This document shows positions 47,272 through 60,653 of a stretch of DNA of 64,000 nt, in pieces (position 1 is the stretch's first letter; each line of letters starts with the position of its first letter). The notes under the pieces were generated by a model. It searched no databases and had not been told where the DNA came from. It was given only the letters and a program-made list of their open reading frames with translations. Made by a program: the position numbers and the translations under genes. This DNA comes from Hydrangea macrophylla (taxonomy: Eukaryota; Streptophyta; Magnoliopsida; Cornales; Hydrangeaceae): assembly GCA_033977485.1 (NCBI GenBank), contig CM066987.1, positions 87,700,588-87,764,587 on the forward strand, given 5' to 3'.

Positions 47272-48863
47272 GACTTCTATGAGTTGTGGCCTCAGAAGTT
47301 TCAGTACAAGACAAATGGAGTAACTCAGGTACGAATTTGGATACATTAATTCTTGGATGTGAAAGTTGTATGATGGTTTAACCTTGTCCTTTTGCTTAAT
47401 TTTCTGTCACAGAAGTTTAACAAAATTTGAAATTGTATGGATTTCATGGCCCGCATGATTTTTAATAACTTTCTGCAACTCAGGGTCCTTAAATAGTAAC
47501 CAACAGAGTTTTTTTTTATTTTTTTTTTATTTCATGCAACTGGTTGATTAAACACTCTATACATGGTTCGAATTTTACATTTATTAGAAAATGAGCCAAA
47601 GTATTTTTTTTCTTTTGCTGCGAGTCTTGTGACAATTAAATTGGTTGATGACAGTAAATAAGTATTTTCTTAAGTTAAATTGGTGAATTTATAACATTTT
47701 TAAATTACAACATGTGATTTTTCAGCGCTACTGGATTGTCGTCAGCAATCCGAGTTTATGTGCACTTATCTCAAAATGGCTTGGAACAGAAGCTTGGATA
47801 CGTAATGTTGACCTCTTAGCAGGTTTGCGGGAATATGGTTCTGATCCTGATTTACAAGAGTGGAAGATGGTACACACCTCACCAAAATGGACTTTATGTA
47901 CTCTGGTTATTTATGGATTGAACACTTTTTGAAATAACTTTAATGTGTAGGTGAGAAGGGTTAATAAAATGAGGCTAGCCGAGTACATTGAAGTGATGAG
48001 TGGAGTCAAGGTTTGCAAATTACCCTTTTTTCTCTTTGAATTTGAACTGCCACTTACATTTTTGGAATGTGTTAGATTTCTGGGAAGCTTCACAGTGATT
48101 TTATCTGGGCCATTTACCACTTCCCAGGTGAGTTTGGACGCACTGTTTGATGTGCAGATAAAGCGAATTCACTAGTACAAAAGGGAATTGCTGAATATAT
48201 TTGGCATTATTCATCGATACGACTGTATAAAGGTATTGTAATCCTATGGTACACAAATTACCATATGAATTTAAAATCTGTAAGACCGAAACACAACTAG
48301 GGCATGAGCTCTTCACAGGCGACTTCAGTCCAGTTACTAGTCATGCGTCTTAACATTTTTTCTTGGGGCGAATTTGAAAAACGACCTGTTCGTCTTGCTA
48401 GCTAGTAGCTACGATATGATGAAGTGGGTTTGTACAAGAGATTTCATAATATTATCGTCAAATTTTTGGTTCCAATATTTTAAGAGTCAAGTCCTGAGAT
48501 TTCCCAATATGGCAACTTTTCATGAGAAAAAAGGTAAAGCTTTTCTTTCGGTAGGTGAGCTGCAAAGTTATAACCATGCATGTTATAAATGGACCTTCAG
48601 TTACAGTTCATCAATTTATTTGGTTTCAGACATCTTATTTGCATTTATATATATGATGCATTGAGTAGTATGCTGCTCACTTTATCCTGAATTTGTTGAA
48701 GAATATGGAGAAGGAGACAGGAGGAAGGTTGTACCTCTCGTCTGCATAATTGGAGGGAAAGCTGCTCCTGGGTATCAAAATTGCAAAGAAGATTATCAAA
48801 CTTTGTCATGCTGTGGCTGAGAAGAGTAACAATGACACTGACGTTGGAGATCTTCTAAAATTG
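47272..48863 (+). pseudogene. Captured alpha-glucan phosphorylase (cytosolic, PHS2/H-type) fragment
   Basis: Five exons with introns retained: 47272-47328 (DFYELWPQKFQYKTNGVTQ), 47726-47869 (RYWIVVSNPSL, KWLGTEAWIRN), 47951-48010 (VRRVNKMRLAEYIEVMSGVK), 48128-48232 (VSLDALFDVQIKRIH, then YKRELLN) and about 48702-48863 (AKKIIKLCHAV, DVGDLLKL in shifted frames). The first four are multiples of three with GT-AG borders. The enzyme releases glucose-1-phosphate from starch-type glucans; this piece covers only the middle of the roughly 840-residue protein. GAG to TAG after KRIH and frameshifts in exon 5 make it non-functional. It lacks the C-terminal catalytic part and the pyridoxal-phosphate lysine. 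Confidence 0.87.
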
Positions 48864-49804
48864 GTAAGAGGTAACTTTTATGTTTTTCTGTATGACACGA
48901 TATAAGGCTATCTGGGTGTGCCCTTATTGATTTAATTGGTGTCTGATGCAACACAACAATGAGAAGATCTCCAATGATACCTAGTGGCACCGAATGCATA
49001 CTGATGTTCAAAGGAGTGACTCATTACTATGAGTGCAATTACTTGCTCGTGCCTACAGAGAGATTTCTTTTGCATTACTCATTAACCATGTTTGAGCTCA
49101 AATTTTCTTTCTCATTAGTTTTATCTTGGAAGTCCATTCTACATAAGATTGTGAATGCAGCAGTCTTGGGGCCTGTTTCGATTGGTTGTGGCTTTTGTGT
49201 GTAGGCATAAGAAGAAGACTTACTCACAAGGTCACAATGGGAATTAACAAAGAGGCCCTTAGTTTACTTCTGTATAGGAGTTTCCCCCCTTTAGACTAGG
49301 AAGTCCGCATGCAAAGTAGCTCTCTTGAAACCTAGGATACTCATCTGCTAAACCTTTTGCAAGGTCATTGATCTTTCTGCTAATGTGAGAGAGCCTTTAT
49401 GGAGCCAAATTACCCCATCATGGTTAATATACTGTCTAATAAGTCGAGGAGCTATGCAGTAGCAATTTACTTTGGAATGGACTTAACCATCGCAAGGGCT
49501 TGCTTTTGAAAAATTTACTGAGCTGTGGATCCAGAAAAAGTGTAGATGATACCAACCTTGTGAATGTTTGTTCAAGTTTATGAAATTGGTCATTACTTAT
49601 CCTCTCTCTCCTCCTTTCTCTTCCCCCAACAATAAAAAAGAAAGGTAATGAACACACATACTTTAATATATATCAATGTTCTAAAAATCGCAAGGCGGTA
49701 GGCGGGCCGTGAGGGGGGGCCTAGGCGGAGGCCTAGCATTTTAAAGCAAAATTAATAATACAGAGACAATTCTAATATGAAAAAAAATAATTCACATTAT
49801 CTTC
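48864..49804. other. Spacer between captured fragments
   Basis: No exon was recognised. A GC-rich patch of GGCGG and GGCCTAGGCGG words (49693-49735) resembles a short repeat seen in plant introns. The remainder may be intron of either neighbour. Confidence 0.35.
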
Positions 49805-51180
<1,376 letters not shown>

Positions 51181-51444
51181 AGTGAAAGTTAAATGTGAAA
51201 GCATAGAAAAAGTAAATGGTTAATCTTATAATTGATTCTCGCAATAATTATATGCTATATAAGTCCATGGAAAACTGCAAAATTGGATGGTTCTTGAATA
51301 TTCGGTTGTGAAAATATCTGCAGCAAATATAATTTGCTTCTTCAATAGTTAATAAATTACCATGTCTTGAAAGAGCCACTTTCTCCAATTTCAATCCCTT
51401 AACAGAATCTGTTTACTAGGTTTCTAACATGCTTGTCACTGCAG

Positions 51445-52371
51445 GAGCTTGAGAAGGTCACTTTCAGCATGGCTCGGTGTATTGGACATCATGAGGAGAC
51501 TCTGAAAAAGCTATATGATCGGCAGACTGCAATTGAGCAAGAAACGGGCTCTGCTGCAAGGTTTTTTTTTTTTTTTTTTTTCTTTCTGAATGTCTTATTA
51601 ATCCCCTCGTTTCAATGTTTAGAAAGCAACCATATATCGGTTTCTCTCTTGTGAAGATTATGATACATATATACTTAATACAGCTGCTCAAAGTGAAGTG
51701 GTAATACAATATGAACTCATCTCACAGATTCTATGGAAACGGATTTGTTTCACAATTCGGGCTACTCTCTTGAGAAAGGGGTAATGATGGAACAGATTGA
51801 AAGCAAGGGAAACTCTGCAGCTGCTGTGCTCTGTAGACTCTTCAAAGAACTTCACCAAGAGCAGCAAAATAAGCTTACATGAAATGTACTTGGCGTGGTT
51901 GCACTTCTTGGAACTGTTCAAACCAAGGAACTTAGTAGGTTGTTTCCTGTTCAAATTTTGATTTTGACATGTATGCACGTATTTTGCACAAATATTGCCC
52001 GGAACACATTTGATCTGTTAGCAAGGAACACATTTGACCTGTGTGTACGTGTTTAGCACGGATATGGCACGACACGATGACACAGCAATTCCTAAACATG
52101 TAGGACATGAACACGACTAGGACACAACGAACAAAATAATTACCTTTTCTAGTATACCAAATACATGGCGTGTCCAGTCCCATTTCCTAAGTTTTCAACT
52201 ATAAATGAGGATTTGAATTTTCTATAATTGCCTCTATGCAGGATATTGTCCGAGTATCTTGGTGAGGATCAAATGCTTGCAGTTGTATGCACATGCTCTT
52301 CATGCAGCAGCAACTGGACTAGGAGTATCCATAAGTGGTCGTTATCTTGTTATTTGCGTTAAGGATATAAG
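51445..52371 (+). pseudogene. Captured DMS3/GMI1-like gene fragment
   Basis: Three blocks with GT-AG borders: 51445-51560 (SMARCIGHHEETLKKLYDRQ), 51728-51938 (KGNSAAAVLCRLFKELHQEQ, then NVLGVVALLGTVQTKELS) and 52242-52371 (ILSEYLGEDQMLAVVC, then ALHAAATGLGVSISGRYLVI in a shifted frame). From memory this order matches the N-terminal and hinge-like part of Arabidopsis DMS3 (similar words HEDNLK, HENSAAGVL, LHGAQ, ILSNYLG, MLAVVC). DMS3 is an SMC-hinge-like protein of the DDR complex in RNA-directed DNA methylation; GMI1 is a related protein in DNA repair. A TGA in the second block and a frameshift with a short deletion in the third show it is a pseudogene. Confidence 0.62.
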
Positions 52372-52469
52372 GTACAACAAAGGCTTCTTAGTTGTCTTCT
52401 GAAATATCGACAGTGAATGTTAACTAAATTTTCTTCCATATGATTGTTATTTTATCAGACAGAGACTGA

Positions 52470-53275
52470 ACATTTTGGTTCAGTTCGGCTTATGGTTCAC
52501 AAATAATGCGTAAAAATTGACTTTTTCATCACTTAGGCTTGAAAAAACTTAGTTTTGGGGGTTTTGAGGGTTGAAACTGTAAACCGCTTAACCAAAATTC
52601 ACGAAACCTTACTCACACCTCAAACATGCCTTAATAAACTTGCGGGAACTAACGGAGTGCATAACGGATTCACGGTTCACAAATAATGCGAAAAAAGGAC
52701 TTATTCATCACTTTGACTTGAAAATTCTTAGTTTTGATGGGTTTTGAGTAGTGAAACGGTAAACCGCTTAACCAAATGCAACAAAATCTTATTGGCACCT
52801 CAAACATACCTAAATAAACTTGTGAGAACTAACGAAATGCATAACGGATTCACGGTTCACAAAAAATGCGAAAAAATGACTCTTTAGTCACTTAGGCTTG
52901 AAAAAGCTTAGTTATTGAGGTTTTGAGTAGTGAATCGGTAAACCGCTTAACCAAACGCCACGAAATCTTACTCGCACCTCAAACATGCCTAAATAAACTT
53001 GCAGGAACTAACGGAATGCATAACGGATTCACGGTTCACAAAAAATGGGAAAAAATGACACTTTAGTCACTTAGGCTTGAAAAAGCTTAGTTATTGAGGT
53101 TTCTAGTAGTGAATCGGTAAATCGCTTAACCAAACGCCACGAAACCTTACACGAAAGTCAAACATGCCTAAATAAACTTGCGGGAACTAACAAAATGCAT
53201 AACGGATTCACGGTTCACAAAAAATATGAAAAAATGACTCTTTCATCATTCCGAGTCCCCGAACACATTGTGGTC
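52470..53275 (+). repeat. 180-bp satellite-like tandem array
   Basis: GGATTCACGGTTCACAAA-type starts recur at about 52495, 52675, 52855, 53034 and 53213, a period of 179-180 bases. Each unit carries GGTAAACCGCTTAACCAAA and CAAACATGCCTAAATAAACT. Four full units and a partial. No coding signal. Confidence 0.88.
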
Positions 53276-53659
53276 TCTCAAAACCCCCAAACATAGTTTT
53301 ACTCTTTTATTATTTTATATACAAATAATTAATGAAAACTTTATCTTTTTTGTAGGTACAAAGTTTCACATTTTGATGGAAGGTTTTGACAAACAAGCCA
53401 CTTTTTTGTTGGGCTAATTTTTTTTTGTTGCTTTTATAGTTTTGTTTGTACTTTTTGATGAATATGTATTATGTATATGTTATTAGTTTTGCACTTGACT
53501 CGGATTGATTGTATACTTTTTGTTCAAACCAATTAATTGGTTGGTATGAGATGAATCGATGAAATTTAGTAGTTGAAATAGATTATATATTGAGTTGGAT
53601 TTAATTTTGTACAGGGTGCATGGTATTGTATATATGTACAGGGTGCTATATATTGTGTT

Positions 53660-54115
53660 TACAGGGTGATATTTATGTCACTTTTACTGTATTTATGTCA
53701 CTTTTAAGGCTTTTATGTAATAATTTTGTTTGGTATTTATGTCACTTTTCTCCTTTTATGTCACTTTAGGTTAAAAGTGACATAAATAAAATGGTATTTA
53801 TGTCACTTTTAAGTATTTATGTCACTTTTAAGACTTTGATGTTATAATTTTGTTTGGTATTTATGTCACTTTTCTACTTTTATGTCACTTTAGGTTAAAA
53901 GTGACATAAATAAAATGGTATTTATGTCACTTTTAAGTATTTATGTCACTTTTTATTAACAAATGTGTTGGTTTTATGAAACATTTATGTCACTTTTTCG
54001 AAAACATTTATGTCACTTTTAAAACATTTATGTCGCCTCCATTTATGTCACTTTTTACTGGAAAAAAAGTGACATAAATACCTATTTATGTCACTTTTTA
54101 AGTGACATAAAAGGC
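53660..54115. repeat. Right subterminal repeats of the CACTA element
   Basis: TTTATGTCACTTTTAAG and complementary AAAGTGACATAAATA words recur densely. A segment of about 115 bases (TTTTGTTTGGTATTTATGTC onward) is present twice, near 53727 and 53840. Confidence 0.8.
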
Positions 54116-54131
54116 TTTTTTTCTTGTAGTG

Positions 54132-54990
54132 TATCATAGTATGTATCATTCATCATCTCATGTATCATGCTTCCATGCCATTTTAGGTAAATCCCATGTA
54201 CATAAACACACACATATGCACTTGAATAGTTGCATTTCATACCATACATGCAATGTTTTGGGGGTCTTTGTGACCCTTATTTGAGGACCATGGGAAGTTC
54301 ATTCATTGAATATGTTTGTGTCATCCCTAGACCGAGATACCCTTTCTTATCTATCCCGGGGATTTGAGAAGTCCGTCCCCAAAAATCAACATGCATTTCA
54401 TTTTAGTTTGCTAGTCATGTTTACATTTCCTCGTAATTACTTGTTTGAAATCATTTATGTCCCCCTCTAGATTAGGAAGAGCTGATTTATTTTCCATATG
54501 ATTAGACGACTTTTTCCTAGGTTTATCTCGCGTGATTTTTAATTTGCATTGTGTGATATTTGAAATAACTCTTGTGAATGCTATCTTCTATTTTATAATT
54601 TCTTGTGCAATACAATATACCTATAATAATAATATTTGTCAAACTACTCACAGTACTAGATGATTATTTGATTGGTAATTGAGGCCCGTCGAAAGACGGG
54701 GCAAGTAGAGGGTGCTTTAGTCTTTACGAAGGCTCCTTCCTCTCTTGTATCAAAATCTTGAGCCGAGTTCTTTGGTAATGAAGGGTTGGTGCCCTTTATC
54801 CATTTGAGTGACTCAAATTAGGTTTCTTGGTTCCCAAAAGACCAAGTGGTGATTCTGTATCTGTTTTCGATAGATTATTTTCAAAACAAAAAGAATTAAA
54901 AAAAAACTCTTTTCCAAAAAGAATAAAACGATTTCAAAACCCCAAGTAACATTTTTCGCCTTCCAAAAGTCGACCGAAGTGCCGTACGCA
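54132..54990 (+). mobile_element. Old LTR of the inner-element family, right part
   Basis: Continues the LTR broken at 42496. It matches inner LTR 11170-11870: TGAGGCCCGTCGAAAGACGG, GGTGCCCTTTATCCATTTG and CCAAGTGGTGATTCTGTATC. The right edge is not clear; a Copia LTR starts at 55009. Confidence 0.7.
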
Positions 54991-55008
54991 CATATACATG
55001 CATAGATA

Positions 55009-55676
55009 TGTTGGAAATTGGGCAAAATTTTCACGAAATCTAGAGAACTGCTTGAGCGGCCCACTAGAGCGACCACCTCTCCCGAGCGAGTTGCATGTGA
55101 TTTTGTGGCAGTGAATTTACTTTTGGATTCTTGGGTACTAGAATGTTATTGCTGGATGGTCGCTGGAGCGAGGAGCTAAAAAAAAAGGAAGATTGCTCGA
55201 GCAAGCCGCTCGAGCGCACACGGTGTTTTTAGATATGCGAGAATGGGTTTCCTAATCTGGTTAGGAAAGGTTGATTGGGTAAGATTACATAGACAATAAG
55301 TCTCCTATTATATAGATATACTTGTATATATTGGTTTCTTAGGGAAGAAGTATTTCCATGTGAGAGATATTCTTCTACTAGGATTAGGAATGTGTATAGC
55401 TCTATATATATGATGATATGATATGATAGATGGTGGTGAAGATAATAGAAAAGAAAACTCATAGAAGAGTATAAACATTGTATGAGTGGCGAGGCATTGA
55501 TTGAGGGTTATGGGTTGTAATCTTCAAAGATTTATAAAGTTGTTCTTTGTTTGGGTGGTGGATTAACCCAGATTGGGTGAACCACGGTGGGAAATCTTGT
55601 GTGTGTTGTTTTCTTTTCATTTTCTCTATTTCGTGTGATCGTCTCTATTTGATTGTTCGTGGATTTGGGCATAACA
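55009..55676 (+). repeat. 5' LTR of Copia A
   Basis: About 668 bp with TGTT...AACA ends and an internal set of GCTCGAGCG/GAGCGA words at 55045-55220. The inverted partner at 62936-63542 shares the GTCTCCTATTA, GGGAAGAAGTATTTCCAT and TGTATAGATT blocks on the other strand. Confidence 0.8.
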
Positions 55677-55709
55677 AGTAGTATCAGAGCTAAAACAGGT
55701 TTTGGATCC

Positions 55710-55950
55710 ATGGCTTCAGATAGTGACGTTGGTGGAACACGAACAATGATAGAGAAGTTCGATGGAAAGAAGAATTTCAGCATAAGGCAAGTGCGGATGA
55801 GGGATGTTTTACGTACAACAAAACGTTGAAGAAGCATTGAATGAAAATGATGTCAAAACGGCAGGAATGACTGATAAGAATTAAGAGCAGATGAACTCAA
55901 AAGCGTTGAGTATTTTATAATTGAGTTTGGCAAATAAAGTGGTATATGAT
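55710..55950 (+). pseudogene. gag: Copia A gag, N-terminal part
   Basis: Starts ATG 55710 (MASDSDVGGTRTMIEKFDGK) and gives the FDGKKNFSIRQVRMRDVL motif typical of Copia Gag, then shifts frame (ALNENDVKT and AGMTDK words near 55834-55872) before being cut at 55951 by the nested element. It continues at 59541. Several stops are present. Confidence 0.8.
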
Positions 55951-56594
55951 ATGATTGTTGGGAATTTAACACGCGAAACCAAATTCTCCCAAATAAACAC
56001 ACACACATGAGCAGTAATTATACATGCACACCAAAGAAAAGACACATAGATTTCTACGAAACACCTGCCTACGTCTATACCCGAGAGATCCATTATTTCA
56101 CTATTGAGTAAAACATGGTACAAGTTACATGGATTAAATCCTATAGCCCAAATACAAGACTCTTGTACACTCCCCACTCAATACCCCAAAGAACCTGACA
56201 TAATCACTGTAATACATAGAAAAATCATACAGACAAAGAAATACACTCTGTACCTCACATCCCTATAATGCTGTGGACACCCCTCACAAAAAACCCCAGT
56301 GATGAATGTCTCATGCCCCAAAGGGGCACCCTCTCTCGTCACCACTCTCTGGCCGAGTGATTCAAACTCTTTAACAATGTATGGCATATTTATACACATA
56401 TGTATCACCACCTAGCGAGTCACAGCCGTGTGAACAAGTGAAGAAGTTCACTTCAATTTGAACACCATTGGTTTGTTAGACCAATCAATTCTTGCCAACC
56501 ACAACTCACAGAATTTCTAAGGCTACACAATTCAATACTCCCATTTTGTTTCAACAACTAAATGGGTCACGGTTTTGCCATGATTATCCATGCA

Positions 56595-57613
56595 TGTGAC
56601 GCCCTGCAAAAATAAACTGTATTTCCATTGAAAAGTAAAATGAATTACACTTTGATTCTTTAAAATAAATGTAAAATATTTTTTAAAACTCCCAACAGGC
56701 TCATCTTCTCCACGAATCTCCTACATCATCCTTAGCCTTATCTTTCTTCCAAGCTTCGGTTACCGGCACTACCTGCATCTAAAAACTACACCGGGAAGTA
56801 TACAATATGACAAGAAATCAAATAAATAGACCTATTACACAAACCAACCGCTCACTCAATCCAACCGCTCACACAAAGAGCATCATACCAGGTTCCTCTT
56901 GGTCACATAGCAAAGAGTCACCTCACCTTACCTCACCCGTCTCTAGTACGTCGGTCCCTGAGGCCCGTTGGACTGTTGGTAGGTGCTCCTTGCTCATGAC
57001 CCTTTAGTCCCATAGCACTTAGCAACAAACACATACTCATTGATTCCAAATGAAAGCACAACATAATTGCAAAAAGAGTACAAGTAGAGATAACAATGAA
57101 ATACTCCAGAGAATTTAGAAAGCATATTGTACACAACCCGGTACCTGTAGATGATGTTGAGCAACTCCCAAATTCCCTTCTTCTTCTTCCTCTACCTTTC
57201 TCTTAGAAATTCTCTTTGACTTCTATGAAATTGGGTTTAAAAGTAATAAAGCATAACATCCATATATATAGTTTTTCAAAAGGGAATATGTTATAGAATA
57301 TTCTTTTTCAAAAGAGAATATGCTATAGAATATTCTTTAAGATATTTTTCAAAAGAAAATATGCTATATAATATTCTTTATGATATTTTTGACTAAAAAT
57401 CGAGATGTCTTCCAAACGGAGATCGAAAACTCTTAACTTCCAACATCAATACCAAATCATTTAACCTCCCACAACTTTTTTCAAAAATTGTATTTTCAGT
57501 TCATGACTTACAAAATTTGAAAAATGACCAAAATACCCCTATGATCAATTTTCGCTAAAATCGCACACGAAGTCTAAATCGTCAATTTAAATATAAAAAT
57601 ATGGGTTACTACA
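56595..57613 (+). mobile_element. Solo gypsy-type LTR inside the nested element's LTR
   Basis: Starts TGTGACGCCC, ends GGGTTACTACA, and is flanked by ATGCA at 56590-56594 and 57614-57618. TGTGACG...TACA ends are common in chromovirus (Tekay/Del-type) LTRs. Removing it makes the flanking LTR collinear with 58860-59535. There is no gene; a minus-strand open frame at 56933-57136 is not supported. Confidence 0.85.
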
Positions 57614-57651
57614 ATGCAAGATATATGTGATATATTTATATTATCCCAACA

Positions 57652-58859
57652 ATCACCCCCTATATCACATATGGGGTAATTACTCCGCCACACATAACCA
57701 ATACCCCCTAATCGGTGTTCTCGCACCCCCCTCAACTGAGTGCCCACAATGCCCATTGCTTTGCATCATCCGTTTGCTAAACCGCAAACAAATCACCATT
57801 GGCCATCACCAATACCTGCTTGCACAACCCTCGAATCAATACGGTCTCGACACCCAATTCAAACAACACGGCCAATTCATGTACAAATACCCCAAGTTAA
57901 ATATACCCATTAACTCCATCAAAGAAGAGCCTCGATCTCTCTTTCTCCCAAAGCAGGATTTCCCCTCACCACCGACTAAACTGTGAACAAACCATCCACG
58001 CACTCACTTATATAAGAATTTTTCATCGAGGACTTGGGAGTCTCCACTGAACTAACCAGACGACACAAACCATCCACGCTTCTCTCAATCGCCGTGTGTG
58101 ATTTTAGCAAAAATATTAGATTCCTCCGTAACTTTGGGATCAATATATCACACCACCCAAATAGTGAACCTGCTCCAAAAATATATGATCAACGTTCCTA
58201 CGTGCAGTATCCTAACAATTACCTCTATCGGGTGATTGCGCCTGTGTTTGCCCTTGTCTTCTTGGAACCCATCAAACTATATTCTCCAGAAGCACATATT
58301 TATGGTACCTGGAATCTAACAACCCAAGAGAAATGCCCGTATGAGTGGAATGTGAGAAACTCTCCACCATATGCAACTTGCTACAATCACAATAGCATCA
58401 AAATTAATTTTCGACCTTAGATCCCAACCTGCTACTATATATATATATATAGGATCTATTACCAAGAAAAATAAATTCCAATCCGTGTAGAATCTTACAA
58501 ATCCACACCAACAGATGAATATGCAGCACCCAAAAAACTTAGGAACCACCTCTGACCCAAATTCCAAGCAACATAGCTTAACCCCACAAACTCCTTGAAA
58601 TTCCAACCAATCATAATTCAAGATTCGCTACACCAAGCCACATGGAATAATTTATCATGACAAACTTCAAAAAACAAATATGAAGCCTATCATTCACGGG
58701 ACCACGACCATGACCACCGTCACCACGTTACTAACATATTTACCTATTCCTTTATTTTTTCTTCATCATGTATTATCTTTTAACCACCGTGCTGCCAATC
58801 TCCATTGTCACCGTGCACCTCTATCACCATGATCTGACCACCATTGCTCTGATGCTACT
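57652..58859 (-). other. Non-coding interior of the small LTR element
   Basis: No retroviral domain was found. Two + strand open frames (57627-57986 and 58034-58420) have biased composition and no recognised motif; one overlaps the LTR edge. A few CACC-rich words occur near 58700-58830. Confidence 0.5.
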
Positions 58860-59540
58860 TGTTGGGAATTTAACACGTGAAACCAAATTCCCCCAAATAA
58901 ACACATACACATGAGCAGTAATTAAACATGCACACCAAAGAAAAGACACACAAATTTCTACGTGGTTCAGCCAAACACCTGCCTACGTCCACACCCGAGA
59001 GATCCATTCTTTCACTATTGAGTAAAACATGGTATAAGTTACATGTATTAAATCCCATGACCCAAATACAAGACTCTTGTACACTCCCCACTCAATACCC
59101 CAAAGAACCTGACATAATCACTGTTATACATAGAGAAATCATAGAGACAAAGAAATACACTCTCTACCTCACATCCCTATAGCGCTGTGAGCACCCCTCA
59201 CAAAAAACCCCAGTGATTAATGTCTCACACCCCAAAGGGGCACCCTCTCTCACCACCATTCTCTGACCGAGTGATTCAAACTCTTCTACAATGTATGGCA
59301 TATTTATACACATATGTATCACCACCTAGCAAGTCACAGCTATGTGAACATGTGAAGAAGTTCACTTCAATTTGAACACCATTGATTTGTTAGACCAATC
59401 AATTCTTGCCAACCACAACTTCTAGAATTTCTAAGGCTACACAATTCAATACTCCCATTTTATTTCAACTACTAAATGGGTCACGGTTTTGTCATGATCA
59501 TCCATGCATGTTAACTTATATGTATTATCCCAACAGTGAT

Positions 59541-60653
59541 GGGAGAATCCTCGGCATGTTAATTATGGAAGAAGCTAGAAGATCTCTACATGGGAAAGAA
59601 CTTCACAAATCGCCTCATAATTTAAGAGAAAGGAAGGAGTAGATCTACAAAGCCATATTCGCGAGTTTAATAAATTACTATTTGATTTATCCAATGTTGA
59701 CGTTAAGTTAGAGGATGAGGACAAAGCTATTATTTTGTTGACTTCTGTAATATCTACCCATAAGCACCTTTTCAACACTTTTCTTCATGGGAGAGATACA
59801 GTTACTTTGTACCATGTGAAAAAAGCTTTGTACTCTAGTGAAAAGTTCTGATGAGTCACAAGTTTTGGCTAGTCGTGGGAGAGGGAAACTATATGGGATG
59901 AGGAATGAAGGTGATGGCAGAGATGGAGGATCTTGGAGATCGTTGAGAGATATCGAGTGCTACTATTATGGAGAAAAGGGCCATATATCTCAAAATTGTC
60001 AACAAAAGAAGAAGGATGAAGAAGAACGGAATGGTGCTAAAATTGATGGGGTAGCTGCAGTGGCAAGGGAGGAATAGTGGATCACGGAAGATCTCTTGTC
60101 AATTAGTGGTGATGTAAAGAAAATGATCGATTGGGTGATTGATTTGGCTTGTTCCACACGTATGTGTTCTCATAAAGATTGGTTCTCCACTTATCAACCA
60201 ATGGAAGGTGAAGCCTTTATGGGAAATAGTTCATCAAGTGAAGAGAAGGGAGTAGGAACGGTCCGAATCAAGATGACGAATGGAATGACAAGAACCTTGA
60301 CCAGTGTTCGTCATGTTCCTAGTTTAAAGAGGAATATGATTTCGTTGGATATGTTGAACTCCAAGGGATGTTCGTTTGCAGCAAATCATGGATTGATGAG
60401 CGTAAGAAGAGGACGCCAAATTATATTGATAGTTAGAGGGGTTGGGAATATGTATGTCCTTTTAGGGAAAGAGGATGTTGGTGATGAACTTCCCATGAGT
60501 TTCAATACTTTCGAAACATACACTTCCCAATGTTCCACGCCACGTATGGACTTTGATTTTATCCATTTCTTTCTCGTTTGGATTGTTATGTGTTGTCTTT
60601 GTTTGTTTGGAACGCTTCCGCACAACACATACTATTTTTTGGAATCAAAATAA
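59541..60653 (+). pseudogene. Copia A gag C-terminus and protease
   Basis: 59541-59850 carries degraded Gag helices (KAIILLTS-like, LLHGRDTVTL-like). 59838-60077 carries the zinc knuckle near 59958, CYYYGEKGHISQNC, in which the second Cys is Tyr. 60096-60653 is the Copia aspartic protease region: WVIDLACSTRMCSHKDWFST, where DSGCS is expected at DLACS, then KMTNGMTRTLTSVRHVPSLK and GNMYVLLGKEDV. The altered active site and the missing integrase/RT show a dead copy. Confidence 0.83.

Larger units (their letters stand above)
55956..59535 (-). mobile_element. Small non-autonomous Copia-type LTR element, minus strand
   Basis: LTRs 58860-59535 (5' on the minus strand) and 55956-57651 (3', itself interrupted) start TGTTGGG and end CCCAACA. 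ATGAT (55951) and GTGAT (59536) flank it, one mismatch. Read on the minus strand, the sequence after the 5' LTR gives AGCATCAGAGC (tRNA-Met-type PBS), and AGGGGGTGAT before the 3' LTR is the polypurine tract. The 1.2 kb interior (57652-58859) has no pol or gag. It is inserted in the gag of Copia A. Confidence 0.82.
55009..60653 (+). mobile_element. Truncated Copia retrotransposon A
   Basis: The 5' LTR 55009-55676 (TGTTGGAAATTGGG to GGGCATAACA) is followed by a TAGTATCAGAGC primer-binding site (initiator-methionine tRNA type), gag and protease. Integrase, RT and the 3' LTR are missing. A 3.6 kb LTR element is inserted in gag at 55956-59535. An inverted copy of the same LTR lies at 62936-63542. 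Confidence 0.82.

Noticed and set aside
49690..49740. GC-rich GGCGG/GGCCTAGG patch, considered as a CpG promoter or Helitron end
   Set aside because: It is only about 50 bases, with no CTRR end or hairpin, and resembles a common intronic repeat fragment.
57627..58420. 119- and 128-codon + strand open frames
   Set aside because: They lie in the non-coding interior of a minus-strand LTR element, have no recognised motif, and one starts in the LTR.
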